The position numbers and the translations under genes are program-made. The notes beneath the pieces are model-generated. The model saw only the letters and a list, made by a program, of their open reading frames with translations. It had not been told where the DNA came from and did no database searches. Below, in pieces: positions 10,010 to 20,577 of a stretch of DNA of 64,000 nt (the stretch's first letter is position 1; each line of letters starts with the position of its first letter). Source of the stretch: Hordeum vulgare subsp. vulgare (lineage: Eukaryota; Streptophyta; Magnoliopsida; Poales; Poaceae); the NCBI RefSeq assembly GCF_904849725.1, contig NC_058522.1:337347029-337411028 (forward strand), in the 5' to 3' direction.

Positions 10010-13000
10010 ACGAAACCAGCTTCGGAGTCTGCATTCCAGTCGGCGGGAGAAACGAAGAAGGTCAGCATCCACCCAACGGATGACACTGCTGCCCCAACGA
10101 ACATCTCCACCACCCTCGATCCTAAATAGGAAGCCGAGCTCACCCAATTCCTCCGTGAGAACTGGGACATCTTTGCATGGAAACCCTCTGACATGCCAGG
10201 TGTACCCAGGGAGTTGGCTGAGCACTGACTGCATGTGGATCCCACCGCTCGGCCTGTCCGAGAACGCCTTCGTCGGTCCGCCGCGCATAAGAGGAAGGCA
10301 ATCGGAGAAGAGGTAGCCAAGCTTTTGGCAGCCAACTTCATTCGCGAGGTTCACCACTCCGAGTGGCTCGCCAATGTTGTCATGGTTCCCAAGAAGGACA
10401 AGTCGCTCCGAATGTGCATCGACTTCAAGCACCTCAATAAGGTCTGCCCGAAAGACCATTTTCCGCTCCCCCGCATCGATCAAATTGTTGATTCGACTGC
10501 GGGTTGCGAGCATTTGTCATTTCTTGATGGCTACTCGGGCTATCATCAGATCCGTCTGTATGGCCCCGATGAATTAAAAACAACCTTCATCACCCCATTC
10601 GGGTGCTTCTGCTACATCACTATGCCATTCGGTTTGAAGAATGCAGGAGCTACCTTTATGCGCATGATCCAAAAATGCCTCCTCGACCAGATCGGTCGGA
10701 ATGTGGAGGCGTATATGGATGATATTGTAGTCAAGTCACGCAAAGGTTCCGACCTGCTGACTGACTTGGCAGAAACATTCGCCAACCTTCATAGGTACGA
10801 TATCAAGCTCAACCCCGCCAAATGTTCATTCGGCGTTCCCAGCGGAAAGTTACTCGGTTTCTTCGTTTCCGAACGAGGGATCGATGTCAACCCCGAAAAG
10901 ATTGGGACCATCGTCCGAATGGAGAAGCCGGTCAGAATACACGATGTTCAACGGCTCACAGGTTGCCTACCGGCTTTGAGCAGGTTTATCAGTCGACTCG
11001 GCAAGAAAGCACTTCCTCTGTACTGACTCATGAAGAAATCAGATACTTTCGAGTGGACAGACGAAGCCCAAGTCGCATTCGACGACTTCAAAGTCCTACT
11101 TTCCACCCAGCCGGTTCTTACTGCTCCGCTCAGTAAAGAGCCCTTCTTTTGTATATCGCGGCTACAAATCAAGTCGTCAGCACTGTTCTTACAGTCGAAC
11201 GAGAAGAAGAAGGCAAAGCATACAAAGTTCAGCGGCCAGTGTATTACGTGTCCGAAGTCCTGACTCCTTCCAAGCAGAGGTATCCCCACTATCAAAAACT
11301 AATCTACGGGATTTACATGACTGCGAAGAAGGTAGCCCATTGTTTCCAAGACCACTCGGTGTCTGTCGTTTCTGATGCTCCGTTGGCGGAAATCCTCCAC
11401 AATCGGGATGCATCAGGCCGAGTGGCGAAGTGGGCAATGGAGATGTTGTACTGCGATATCAAGTTCGAGGCCAAGAAAGCTATAAAGTCTCAAGCCCTGG
11501 CTGACTTCATAGCAGAATGGGTAGAACAGCAGCAACCGATCCACATCTACTCGGCTCATTGGACAATGTTCTTCGATGGGTCCAAGATGTTGAATGGCTC
11601 CGGCGCTGGCGTTGTGATCGTATCGCCAAAGGGCGACAAACTCAAATATGTGCTGCAGATACACTTTGATTCCTCCAACAATGAGGCAGAGTATGAAGCT
11701 CTCCTTTATGGACTGCGTATGGCCATCGCACTCGGCGTCCGTCGCCTGATGGTCTATGGCGATTCGGATTTGGTGGTTAATCAAGTGATGAAAGAGTGGG
11801 ACGTCAGGAACCCCACCATGACCACATACTGCAGTGCAGTGAGGAAGCTCGAGAAGAAGTTTGAAGGTCTAGAACTCCACCATGTTCTGCGACTGAAGAA
11901 CCAAGAAGCTAATGAGTTGGCAAAACTTGGATCCACTCGGAAACTAGTCCCGAGTGACGTATGCCTCGAGCACCTCCACCTTCCCTCAATCAAAGAAGAT
12001 CCTTTCACAGAAGAACCAGTACAACCAAAGAGTTCGACAGATCCGACTGAAGTCGACGTACCTGCTGTGGTTGATCTGATCATGGCGATTCTTGCTGTCA
12101 TCCCCGATTGGACTGTGCCGATCATTGCATATATCCTGAGGCAGGAATTACCAGAAGACGAAGTCCAGGCCAGGCAGATAGTCCGCAGGTCGAAGTCGTT
12201 CACTGTCATTGATGGCAAGTTGTACAAGGAAAGCGTTTCAGGCGTTCTTCAACGATGCATCTCCCTAGAGGAGGGACAGTTAATCCTGGAAGATATTCAC
12301 TCGGGAACCTGCGGTCATCACGCCTCTTCGAGAGCGATCGTCGCCAAAGCATTCAAAGCTGGTTTCTTCTGGTTGCAGGCAAACGAAATGGCTAAAGATA
12401 TGGTCGACCGATGTGAAGGCTGTCAGTTCTACTCCAACAAGTCCCACAAACCAACATCTGCGTTGAAGACAATCCCTCTTGTGTGGCCATTTGCGGTATG
12501 GGGATTAGATACAGTCGGTCCATTCAGGACAGGCCAAGGAGGATACACACATCTGTTGGTGGCAGTAGACAAGTTCACAAAATGGATTGAAGCCAAGCCC
12601 ATCAAGAAGCTCGACGCCCTAATAGCCATCAAGTTTATCAGGGACATGATCTCCAGATTCGGTGTACCTCACAGCATAATCACGGACAACGGGACAAACT
12701 TTGACTCGGACAGATTCAAAGGTTTCTATGCAAGCCAAGGTATCCGAGTGGATTTTGCATCCGTGGCACATCCTCAATCCAATGGACAAGAAGCGGGCGA
12801 ATGGACTTACTCTGCAAGGTTTGAAGCCCCGACTCCTGCGAGAGGTGGGACATGCTGCTGGCGCATGGGTCACCGAGCTGCCTTTAGTGCTTTGGGGTCT
12901 CCACACAACCCCGAACAGATCTACAGGGCGATCACCGTTCTTCCTCGTTTACGGAGCAGAAGCAGTCCTTCCTAGTGACTTGCTTCACAATGCTCCACGA

Positions 13001-13339
13001 GCCGAACTCTTCTCCGAAGCTAAAGCAGAACAAGCAAGGCAAGACGGAGTGGACCTTCTAGAGGAGGAGCGCGAGATGGCATTGACTCGCTCAACTATTT
13101 ATCAGCAAGATCTGCGGCGTTTTCACGCACGACACGTCAGGAGTCGCACGTTCCAAGCAGGCGACCTGGTGCTCCGAGTGGATCAGCAAAGACCTCACAA
13201 GTTGGCTCCTGCCTGGGAAGGACCCTTCATCATCTCCAAGGTGCTGAACAACGGAGCATACAGACTCTACAACATCGACAGGGAGACAGACGAGCCGTGA
13301 GCATGGAACGGAGATCTCCTGAAGCGCTTCTACACGTGA
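10010..13339 (+). pseudogene. pol: Pol: RT, RNase H, archaeal-type RNase H, integrase (decayed)
   Basis: This continues the gag frame. The N-terminal FAWKPSDMPG motif is near 10170. Reverse transcriptase (10330-10820) has LSFLDGYSGYHQI and the catalytic YMDD at 10712-10723. A first, degenerate RNase H is followed by an archaeal-type RNase H (about 11560-11920: FFDGSK, NNEAEYEALL, YGDSDLVVNQV). Integrase has an N-terminal HHCC region (about 12300-12430) and catalytic Asp at 12508 (GLDTVG) and 12685 (TDNGTNF). Breaks are TAG 10127, TGA 10226, TGA 11024, a one-base loss near 11149, an indel near 12790 that removes the third catalytic residue (Glu), and TGA 13298. The natural stop is probably TGA 13337-13339. 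No chromodomain is seen. The copy cannot be autonomous. Confidence 0.85.
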
Positions 13340-13456
13340 CCGTCGACTGAAGCAATGTAAAGAACACGTATTGGTGAAATATTATAAAGCAGATTGAGCT
13401 TTTGCAGATCCAAAGTTCTTCCGCGATCGCAGACTCCAGTCTCAAAAAAAAAATAG

Positions 13457-14730
13457 TTGCGATCCAGAATCGCCTAAGTATTAACTTTCTCCGAGTGTGC
13501 ACTAAACGTCACACTCGGGGACTTAGCTGCGATCCAAGAATCGCCTAAGTATTAATTTTCTCCGAGTGTGCACTAAACGTCACACTCGGGGACTTAGCTG
13601 CGATCCAGAATCGCCTAAGCATTACCTTTCTACGAGTGCGCAATTAACGTCACACTCGGGGACTTAGCTGCGATCCAGAATCGCCTAAGTATTAACTTTC
13701 TCCGAGTGTGCCCTAAACGTCACACTCAGGGACTTAGCTGCAGTCCAGAATCGCCTAAGTATTAACTTTCTCCGAGTGTGCACTAAACGTCACACCCGGG
13801 GACTTAGCTGCGATCCAGAATCACCTAAGTATTAACTTTCTCCGAGTGTGCCCTAAACGTCACACTCGGGGACTTAGCTGCGGTCCAGAATCGCCTAAGT
13901 ATTAACTTTCTCCGAGTGTGCACTAAACGTACACTCGGGGACTTAGCTGCGGTCCAGAATCGCCTAAGTATTAACTTTCTCCGAGTGTGCACTAAACGTC
14001 ACACTCGGGGACTTAGCTGCGATCCAGAATCGCCTAAGCATTACCTTTCTCCGAGTGCGCACTTAATGTCACACTCGGGGACTTAGCCGCGGTCCAGAAT
14101 CGCCTAAGCATTAACTTTCTCCGAGTGTGCACTTAACGTCACACTCGTGGACTTAGCTGCGATACAGAATCGCCTAAGTATTAAGTTTCTCCGAGTGTAA
14201 ATTAACGTCACACTCGTTGACTTAGCTGCGATCCAGAATCGCCTAAGTATTAACTTTCTCCGAGTGGACACTTAACGTCACACTCGGGGACTTAGCTGCG
14301 ATCAAGAATCGCCTAAGTACTAACTTTCTCCGAGTGTGCACTAAACGTCGCACTCGGGGACTTAGCTGCAATCAAGAATCGCCTAAGTAATAACTTTCTC
14401 CGAGTGTGCACTAAACGTCGCACTCGGAGACTTAGCTGCGATCAATAATCGCCTAAGTACTAACTTTCTCCGAGTGTGCACTAAACGTCGCACTCGGGGA
14501 CTTAGCTGCGATCAAGAATCGCCTAAGTACTAACTTTCTCCGAGTGTGCACTAAACGTCGCACTCGGGGACTTAGCTGCGATCAAGAATCGCCTAAGTAC
14601 TAACTTTCTCTGAGTGTGCACTAAACGTCGCACTCGGGGACTTAGCTGTGATCAAGAATCGCCTAAGTAATAAATTTCTCCGAGCGTGCACTACTCGTCA
14701 CACTCGACTTAACTGCGATCAAGAATCGCT
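13457..14730 (+). repeat. Tandem array, 18 units of 70 bp, each with inverted repeats
   Basis: The landmark GCCTAAG recurs 18 times from 13472 to 14661, spaced 69-71 bp (one unit carries ACCTAAG). Each unit contains arms CCGAGTGTG and CACACTCGG separated by 10 nt. Wider outer arms CTAAGT and ACTTAG enclose them, and a small GCGAT/ATCGC pair sits at the unit junction. The array lies in the 3' untranslated region of pol and also beyond the 3' end of the convergent antisense gene. Tandem repeats in this position are known for Tat/Ogre elements and can seed satellites. Confidence 0.95.
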
Positions 14731-14785
14731 GAAATGGGAAAGCTTCCGGCGACTGTATCCTAAAAATACACTGGGGGACTCAGAA

Positions 14786-15065
14786 GACCCTCATTGAGGC
14801 TCATGTGGATGTCAAGACCACTACCAATTACATGAGTAGCAGACCCTCATTGAGGCTCATGTGGATGTCAAGACAACAGACAATTACATGAATAACAACT
14901 CGCTCCGAGTGCAGCATGTCCGTCGCACTCGAAGACTTAGCCGCGAGCATGAATCGCCTAAGTACTCTATTACCTTCGAGTGTATCCTACAGATCCACTC
15001 GGGGACTTGGCAGACCCTGAGAGAGGCTCACACAGATGTCAAGGAAACTGACAATTACATGCTCC
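14786..15065 (+). repeat. Second repeat: three copies of a ~56-bp motif
   Basis: GACCCTCATTGAGGCTCATG begins copies at 14786 and 14842 (56 bp apart). A diverged copy begins at 15013 (GACCCTGAGAGAGGCTCA). Each continues with GATGTCAAG and CAATTACATG. A degenerate 70-bp unit (CCTAAGTACT near 14958) lies between copies 2 and 3, so the two repeat types interleave. Confidence 0.8.
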
Positions 15066-15391
15066 GCATGTTTGCCATTGGCTTCAACAAGAAAAGCCAA
15101 ACAAAAACTCGAGCCAAAATGGTGTCAAAAACTCTTTGGCAACAGAAGAGCAAAATATTTGATTTAAATTCGAAGTTCACCTAAGGATAGTTGACTCGGT
15201 GCAGATCAAGCTTACCCACACCGAACCAAAAATGTGGCGGCCAACAGAAGTGGCCAAATTTTCTTACAACCAACACTCGGCATACCAAGGTAAAAGTTTT
15301 CTTAAGCGTCGTCCGGATTGGCGCCAGGACTGGAGGGCTCCACGAATGTGTCCAGGTCGATCCCGTCGGCGATGCGGGTGGCACTCTCAAC

Positions 15392-16118
15392 TAGGGGTGG
15401 GCATATTAACCGATGACCGATGTACCGAACCGAAAGAACCGAGACCGAAACCGAATGAACCGAACCCAAAAAATTAGGTTTTTAATTCGGTTGTTAAATA
15501 TGCAGAACCGAAATTATCTCATTAAATTCGGTTTTCATACCTAATTAACCGAATAGACTAAGAAAACCGAAAACATGCAACAAACCTCGCTTCCCCTTGT
15601 GTTTCGTATCGTTGGTACCTAGCGAAGCCTTTTTTTCTAAAGCGCCCTAGTCCAGCTCGCTAGCTAGCCTCTGTACCGCTAAAAAAAGTTACCTAGCCTA
15701 TGTAGGCCTTTCCTTGTTTAGCTGAAAAATATATATTAATGTTTCTTAAAAAGTACATGCTCGTTGTTATGGCCCAAAAGTAGTACTTGGTTGCACACTT
15801 GCATTGGTCAACTTTATGTTTAGTACCACCTCGAATATGTATTGAGAAAGAACGTGTGGGTAACACTACAAATACTACTAGTAGCTAGCCATCCGCCTAC
15901 TCAATGCAACTTGCTGTCACAACAAATCGTGGTAGGATAAAAAAGCTCTTCTGTCTTGTTCGGTTGTAACCCAGAACCGAACCGAATTTTCGGTTCTAAA
16001 ATAATTTGGTTTCTTAAATGTGAAGGAACCGATCGATCTGTGTTTTCTAAAAAACCGAAATTCTTATTAACCTGTAGAGCCGAACCGATCGGTTCGGTTA
16101 GACCGAATGCCCAGTCCT
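15392..16118. mobile_element. Non-autonomous hAT-like element, ~727 bp
   Basis: The left end TAGGGGTGGGCAT and right end ATGCCCAGTCCTA are inverted repeats with 11 of 13 matches. The flanking duplication reads ACTCTCAA at 15383-15390 and 16119-16126. If the ends are set at TA, it reads CTCTCAAC/CTCTCAAG, so one base is ambiguous. An 8-bp duplication and TAGGGGTGGGC-type ends are typical of plant hAT elements. Both subterminal regions are dense in ACCGAA/TTCGGT, plausible transposase-binding repeats. No transposase is present. It splits the last exon of the antisense gene, whose frame continues across the empty site. Confidence 0.8.
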
Positions 16119-16528
16119 ACTCTCAAGGAAGGTTTCCATGAAGTCTTCGAATCAAAGTTTCTTCGTGTTGGCGACCTTCAACGCTTTCAACTTCTCTTCG
16201 CGAACCTCCTTGCAATGCACTCGGACTAGGGACATCGCAACGTCTGCACCACAGCGAGCCACAGACTTCTTCCATGACTGCACTCGGTTTGGGACCTCCT
16301 CCAGCTGAGTCATCAAGCCTTCCATCTCATGCCGAGACTCATCTTCAGGCCAAAGCTCCTTGTCGACCCGGCCGACGACTTCTCTCAGTCGACCGATGAA
16401 AGGCCCAACTTTGCCCAGGCGAATGTGCGCTTAGAGCAGATCTCGATTGGCGTCCTCGCCGAGTGGAATGTTCTCGCGAATCGACCGCTCCATGTCAGCT
16501 ACTTCAGCCTCCGCGTCCATGCAAAAAT

Positions 16529-16606
16529 CTGCAAACACAGGACAAGCAAACAATAAGCGCCGAGTGTAACGCACATACCACAAGCACTCGGAAAAACAGG
16601 ACTTAC
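16529..16606 (-). other. Intron 5 of the antisense gene (78 bp)
   Basis: On the minus strand the donor is GGTG^GTAAGT and the acceptor TTTGCAG^ATTTTTGC. The junction restores the frame (phase 1). It shows that this strand carries a spliced gene rather than a chance open frame. Confidence 0.8.
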
Positions 16607-18412
16607 CACCCAGACGCGTTATCATCTGCCGGGCCCAGTCACTGACATATTTTTCCTGCGCTATACACCGCTTGTTCAGCACATTCATTTGCCCCATCAG
16701 ATCAGACCTTTGTGCCTTCATCTTCTCAACTTTAGCAGTCAGTGCCTTGTTTGCTTCACGGGCCTACTCCAACGACTTCTCTCGTTCCACCAGAACATCC
16801 TTCATGCCAACCATTGCAACCAGTGCCGCATCCAGCTCACCAGCAAACTGAACCTTTTCAGCCCTAAGAGTCTCGTACGCTGTCCCCATCTCGCAAGTTT
16901 TCTGCCAGCCAGCGCCAAGAGACGATCAGACAAATCCAACAATAAAAAGTCTAAGTTCTTTAGACCCCTGCCGACGCAAGCAGTCGACAGCGGTCTCGAG
17001 GACTACACCCACTGGGTTCACTGAGAGTGACCCCACTAGCTTGAAACTCAAACAGGTCCGCCCTATTGAGCTACATGACAACACCTACGCCTACGAGGCT
17101 AATATTACCCAACCTGAGTAAAATTACTCTCGGGGACACTTACAGTAGGTGCACTCCGAGTGCACCAACTGTTAGCATTCGACCAGATTAATTGTGGATC
17201 TGATCAAGTCAAAGACAATGTGTATAAAGACAACTGCCGGTGCAAGCACTCGACAAAAGTCTCGGGGACTACACCCACTGGGTTCACTAAGCATGAACCC
17301 ATTGCAAACATCATACGATATCCGAGCACACCCAGTGGGTTACAAGAGAAAAGTAAATACTTACTAGCCCACTTACTCGGATATCGTCCCGCAGCTCCAA
17401 GCTTCGCTGGTACAGGGATGCGATGGAGTCATACGCCTTCTTGGCTTCTCCCACCATCAGCTCCGCCCGCACCATGGCCCACTTGGCTGCTCCCACCTGA
17501 TCCTCCGGGAGGCGCTGGACGTTGTACTCGACATTCGACAGGCCTGGCATGGTTGGAGGCTCCTTGGGCATCCCAAGACCCGCTGCAGTCGGTTCAGCAG
17601 CAACCAGCGCCATTTCAGTCGACGGCATCACCTCAGTCGGCGGCACGTCCGTGGCGAGAGCAGTAACTGGCAGAGCAGCCTCAAGGACAGGCACCACAGC
17701 TTGCTCAGACCTTCCCTGGTCACCCTCATCCGCATAAATCGCCCCTGAGAGAAACCCGACCGAACGACGTGAGATCACAGAAAAAGGGCAAGACCGAAGA
17801 TAGAATTCGCGATGCAATAATGTAAACTCTCGGAATCGCTATGACGCACCTGGCTAGGACGAGACAACGTTGTCCGTGTCCATGGGATCATCCCCCCGGC
17901 GCGCCGGAGAGGTGGCAGAGGTGGCAACCCTGTCGAGTGAAATTTCGACCATCAAACAGGAGTTTAATCGAATATCAGAAGAAGTTAGAAGAACAATGCA
18001 CTTATGTTGAGGTGACGGGAACGATGACCCTCATCCGCGGCAAAGCCTTCCGAGGTTTAGATCTGCTCGGTTTGGCCACCTTGGAAGGCTGGCCCGCAGG
18101 TTCAGCAGCAGCGTCCCTGGTCCTCTTGGCGCTTCGAGCACTCGGGACCACGGGAGCAGTTGGCAGAGCACTCGAGGATGCTGGAAGGGCCGAGGGAGCT
18201 GCAGGTTCATGTCGACGCTTGGTTCGGTGCTCTGGCGGCGGGGGTGGCGAGTCCTGCTCTTTGTCTTCCTCCTCTTCTTCACCAGACTCCTCTTCCGTCT
18301 CCCCACTATCGGAGACGTACTCGACGCTCTCCATGCTGCCCTCCTGGCTGCCCTCTTCCTCCTCCTCGGCCGGGTTCCCGTTCGAGACAGGGGAGAACCA
18401 GTTGGTCCACTC

Positions 18413-18509
18413 CTGCATAAAATACAGTTGGTGACATCAGACGTCAGACGGCGACTCAAGACAACGATAAATCTAAGACAGTTATGTGCGCTCGACAAGT
18501 TGTACTCAC
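18413..18509 (-). other. Intron 1 of the antisense gene (97 bp)
   Basis: The minus-strand donor is CGAG^GTGAGT and the acceptor TTTATGCAG^GAGTGG, phase 0. The exons on either side encode the Transposase_28-like domain and the acidic region. Confidence 0.8.
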
Positions 18510-19490
18510 CTCGTTCGGAGGAGGGTTGTCCGAGCGGAAAGCCTTCTCTCACCGGGACCCTCTGGGGTTCTCGCAGGCGCCTGTGATCTGGAGAACCCAC
18601 GACGCCACTGTCTCCCCAGTCACGCACTCGACGTTGGTTCGAGTGGAGTCTTCGGGTCCCGTGTATTGCCACATGGCGTGGTCTCGGGCATCTAGTGGTT
18701 GGATGCGATAGCCGAGGAAAACCTCCAGCAAATCTATGTCGGTGACTCCCTTTCTGACGACATCTACGAGTGCGTCGACCAGAGGCTGGATACGGATCTT
18801 CTCCGCCTTCGTGAGCGCGAGCTGCTTAGGCGGAGCTGGTCGATCTAAGCTAAAAGGAGGTAGCCCTGTCATGGCATTCGGGCAAGCAACGTCCTGGCAG
18901 TAGAACCATGTCGACTGCCAGTTCCTAACCGATTCACTCAGCTGAAGAGCGGGATAACTACTTTTGCTCTTCTTTTGGAAGCCTAAACCTCCACATAGCT
19001 GGAGAAGGTCAGTCTTATCATCCGACTGATTAAGTCGTTTGATAGTTTGGGACCTAGCAGAGAAGATATGTTTGAAAAGCCCCCAATGGGGAGGACAACC
19101 GATGAAGCACTCGCACAAGACTACGAAAGCAGAGAGATGGGCGATGGCATTCGGGGGAAAGTGGTGGAGCTGCACCCCAAAGTGGTTCATTATGCCTTTG
19201 AAGAAAGGATGCGGGGGCATGAAGAAACCTCAATGCACGTGGCTGAGCAGCTGGACGCGCTCCCCCTCCCGGGGCACCGGCTCTGTCGCACCCTCCTCCG
19301 GCAACCTCCATGTCTTGTGCGCGATCATCCCGTGCTCCACCAGCTCCAGCAAGCCCTCCTCCGTTACCGTGGAGGGGAGGAAGTCCCCCTGGATCCACCC
19401 CGCCGGTAGTGCTCGCTGCCTCCACGCAGGAGCCGCCGCCTTCCCCCTCTTCTTCCCCGCCTCTAGCTTGCTAGTATGCCCCTTGGTCAT

Positions 19491-20010
19491 GGCGGAAGCT
19501 GCGGATGCGCTAGGGAGAAGGAGAAGGAAGAAGCTTAGAAGGCGCAGAAGATGGCGAAGGAAGCGGAGCAAAAGCGAGGTGTCCGGCGAGCGTAACGAAA
19601 AAACCCTCGCTGCTGGGATTTAAGTAAGGTTTCGACTGGGTCACTGGCAGGTGGCCCCGAAACCTTATCCCCCAAGTAATAGCGGCGATATCAGTGGAGA
19701 AGATGAAGGCGCGGGAATCGAGGCGTCATGCGCTACTCGAGCGCGATGTCGTCATCCCCGCTGAGCGCGCGGTAACCGAGATTTGAGGATCCCGGAAAAT
19801 CCGTCGCTGTTAGTTGACTGGTCACGTCAGGAGATACCCTCGAAGCACTCGGTTTCCGACAGTTTGTTCCACCAATACTTCCACTCGGATCGTTGGTCAG
19901 AAAAGATAAAATGGATCGAGGCAATGAACGCCAAAGTCACATCCGTTCCAGTCGGATCCAAACATCAAGCATCGCTTCGTCGTTCCAACCCCAATCCATT
20001 CGGGGACTAA
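19491..20010. other. Region between the antisense gene start and the 3' LTR
   Basis: This 520-bp stretch is the only space for a promoter of the antisense gene apart from the LTR itself. On the minus strand an AT-rich TTAAAT motif lies near 19620, about 130 bp before the ATG, but it is a weak TATA candidate. The plus-strand polypurine tract of the element should end at 20010 (CATTCGGGGACTAA). No other gene is seen. Confidence 0.4.
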
Positions 20011-20577
20011 TGATGGGGTTATAGTCCTAGGGTAGGGTCATAGGCCTGCCCTGAAGGTCCAACCCAAGGACTACCCCTCATAAGGGACAAGGCCCTTAGT
20101 CAATTCCAACTGAACTAAGGAGTTCCCTTCATGCAGTTGGTAACAGATCCTCGACCGTCCAGTCCGAGATTAGCATTCGGAGTTTATCAAACTAACCGAC
20201 TGGATTCCCTCTGTGCATCGTACCCCCCTAGAGGGAAAAGGTCATACGTTTCCATGTGCCTTTATTAGCATTTAAGACGTACGTTACCTGTAACGTAGGC
20301 ATTTATTCGCACTCTATATAAGCCACCCTCGCCCACTGTGCACCGAACCGTTGTGGAGGGCAGCGCACTCTATATAAGCCACCCTCCCCCACTGGTGTAG
20401 GGGTTAGCAATTCACTGTATTCTGTATAATACTCGACAACAAGCTCCCTGAGCACAGAGACGTAGGGCTATTACCTCCACCGCAGAGGGGCCTAAACTCA
20501 TACAACCTCGCCGTAGCTAAGACTCTACCCATCCTTTCGTACCCTACACATCTACTATCACGCTTATACAGACGACA
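20011..20577 (+). repeat. 3' LTR of the Tat-type element, duplicated promoter
   Basis: The 567-bp LTR ends GACGACA and is followed by GAGTT. Compared with the 5' LTR it carries an extra promoter segment, so it has TATATAA twice, at 20315-20321 and 20371-20377, exactly 56 bp apart. The other differences are about 30 scattered substitutions and small indels. Confidence 0.9.

Larger units (their letters stand above)
15302..19490 (-). pseudogene. Antisense six-exon gene in the Tat-type element (Transposase_28-like)
   Basis: Minus strand exons: 19490-18510, 18412-18006, 17929-17850, 17744-17377, 16901-16607, 16528-15302. Introns of 97, 76, 105, 475 and 78 bp end in AG; four begin GT and the second begins AT. 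Phases match at every junction. With the hAT-like insertion and one duplication copy removed, the sum is 2622 nt, 874 codons with the final TAA (15304-15302). Exon 1 holds a domain with PPHPFFKGIMNHFG and CECFIGCPPHWGLFKHIF, which I recognise as the grass 'putative gypsy type transposon' domain (Transposase_28). Exon 2 is Glu/Ser-rich then basic. Exons 5-6 look like coiled coil. Premature stops start at 19232, 18551, 17856, 16766, 16433 and 16154. The biochemical role is unknown; extra antisense ORFs are reported in Tat-lineage elements. Confidence 0.8.
6830..20577 (+). mobile_element. Complete Tat-type Gypsy element (Fatima-like), 13748 bp
   Basis: It is bounded by LTRs 6830-7386 and 20011-20577 and by the exact duplication GAGTT (6825-6829, 20578-20582). 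On the plus strand the order is LTR, tRNA-Lys-like primer site, gag-protease, pol (RT, RNase H, second archaeal-type RNase H, integrase), 70-bp repeat array, antisense gene on the minus strand, 3' LTR. The second RNase H and the long 3' region with tandem repeats and an antisense gene are hallmarks of Tat/Ogre/Retand elements. By hand the LTRs differ at about 30 sites of 550, roughly 5 percent, an insertion on the order of 2 million years at the commonly used 1.3e-8 rate. The name Fatima is from memory of the LTR start. Confidence 0.9.

Noticed and set aside
13457..14730. CRISPR-like array of regular repeats
   Set aside because: The whole 70-bp unit is repeated with no unique spacers, and the context is a plant retrotransposon. 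It is a tandem repeat.
17160..19623. Plus-strand ORFs of 120-197 codons (for example 17841-18434, 19039-19623)
   Set aside because: They are complementary to exons of the minus-strand gene, and composition follows that gene. No domain seen.
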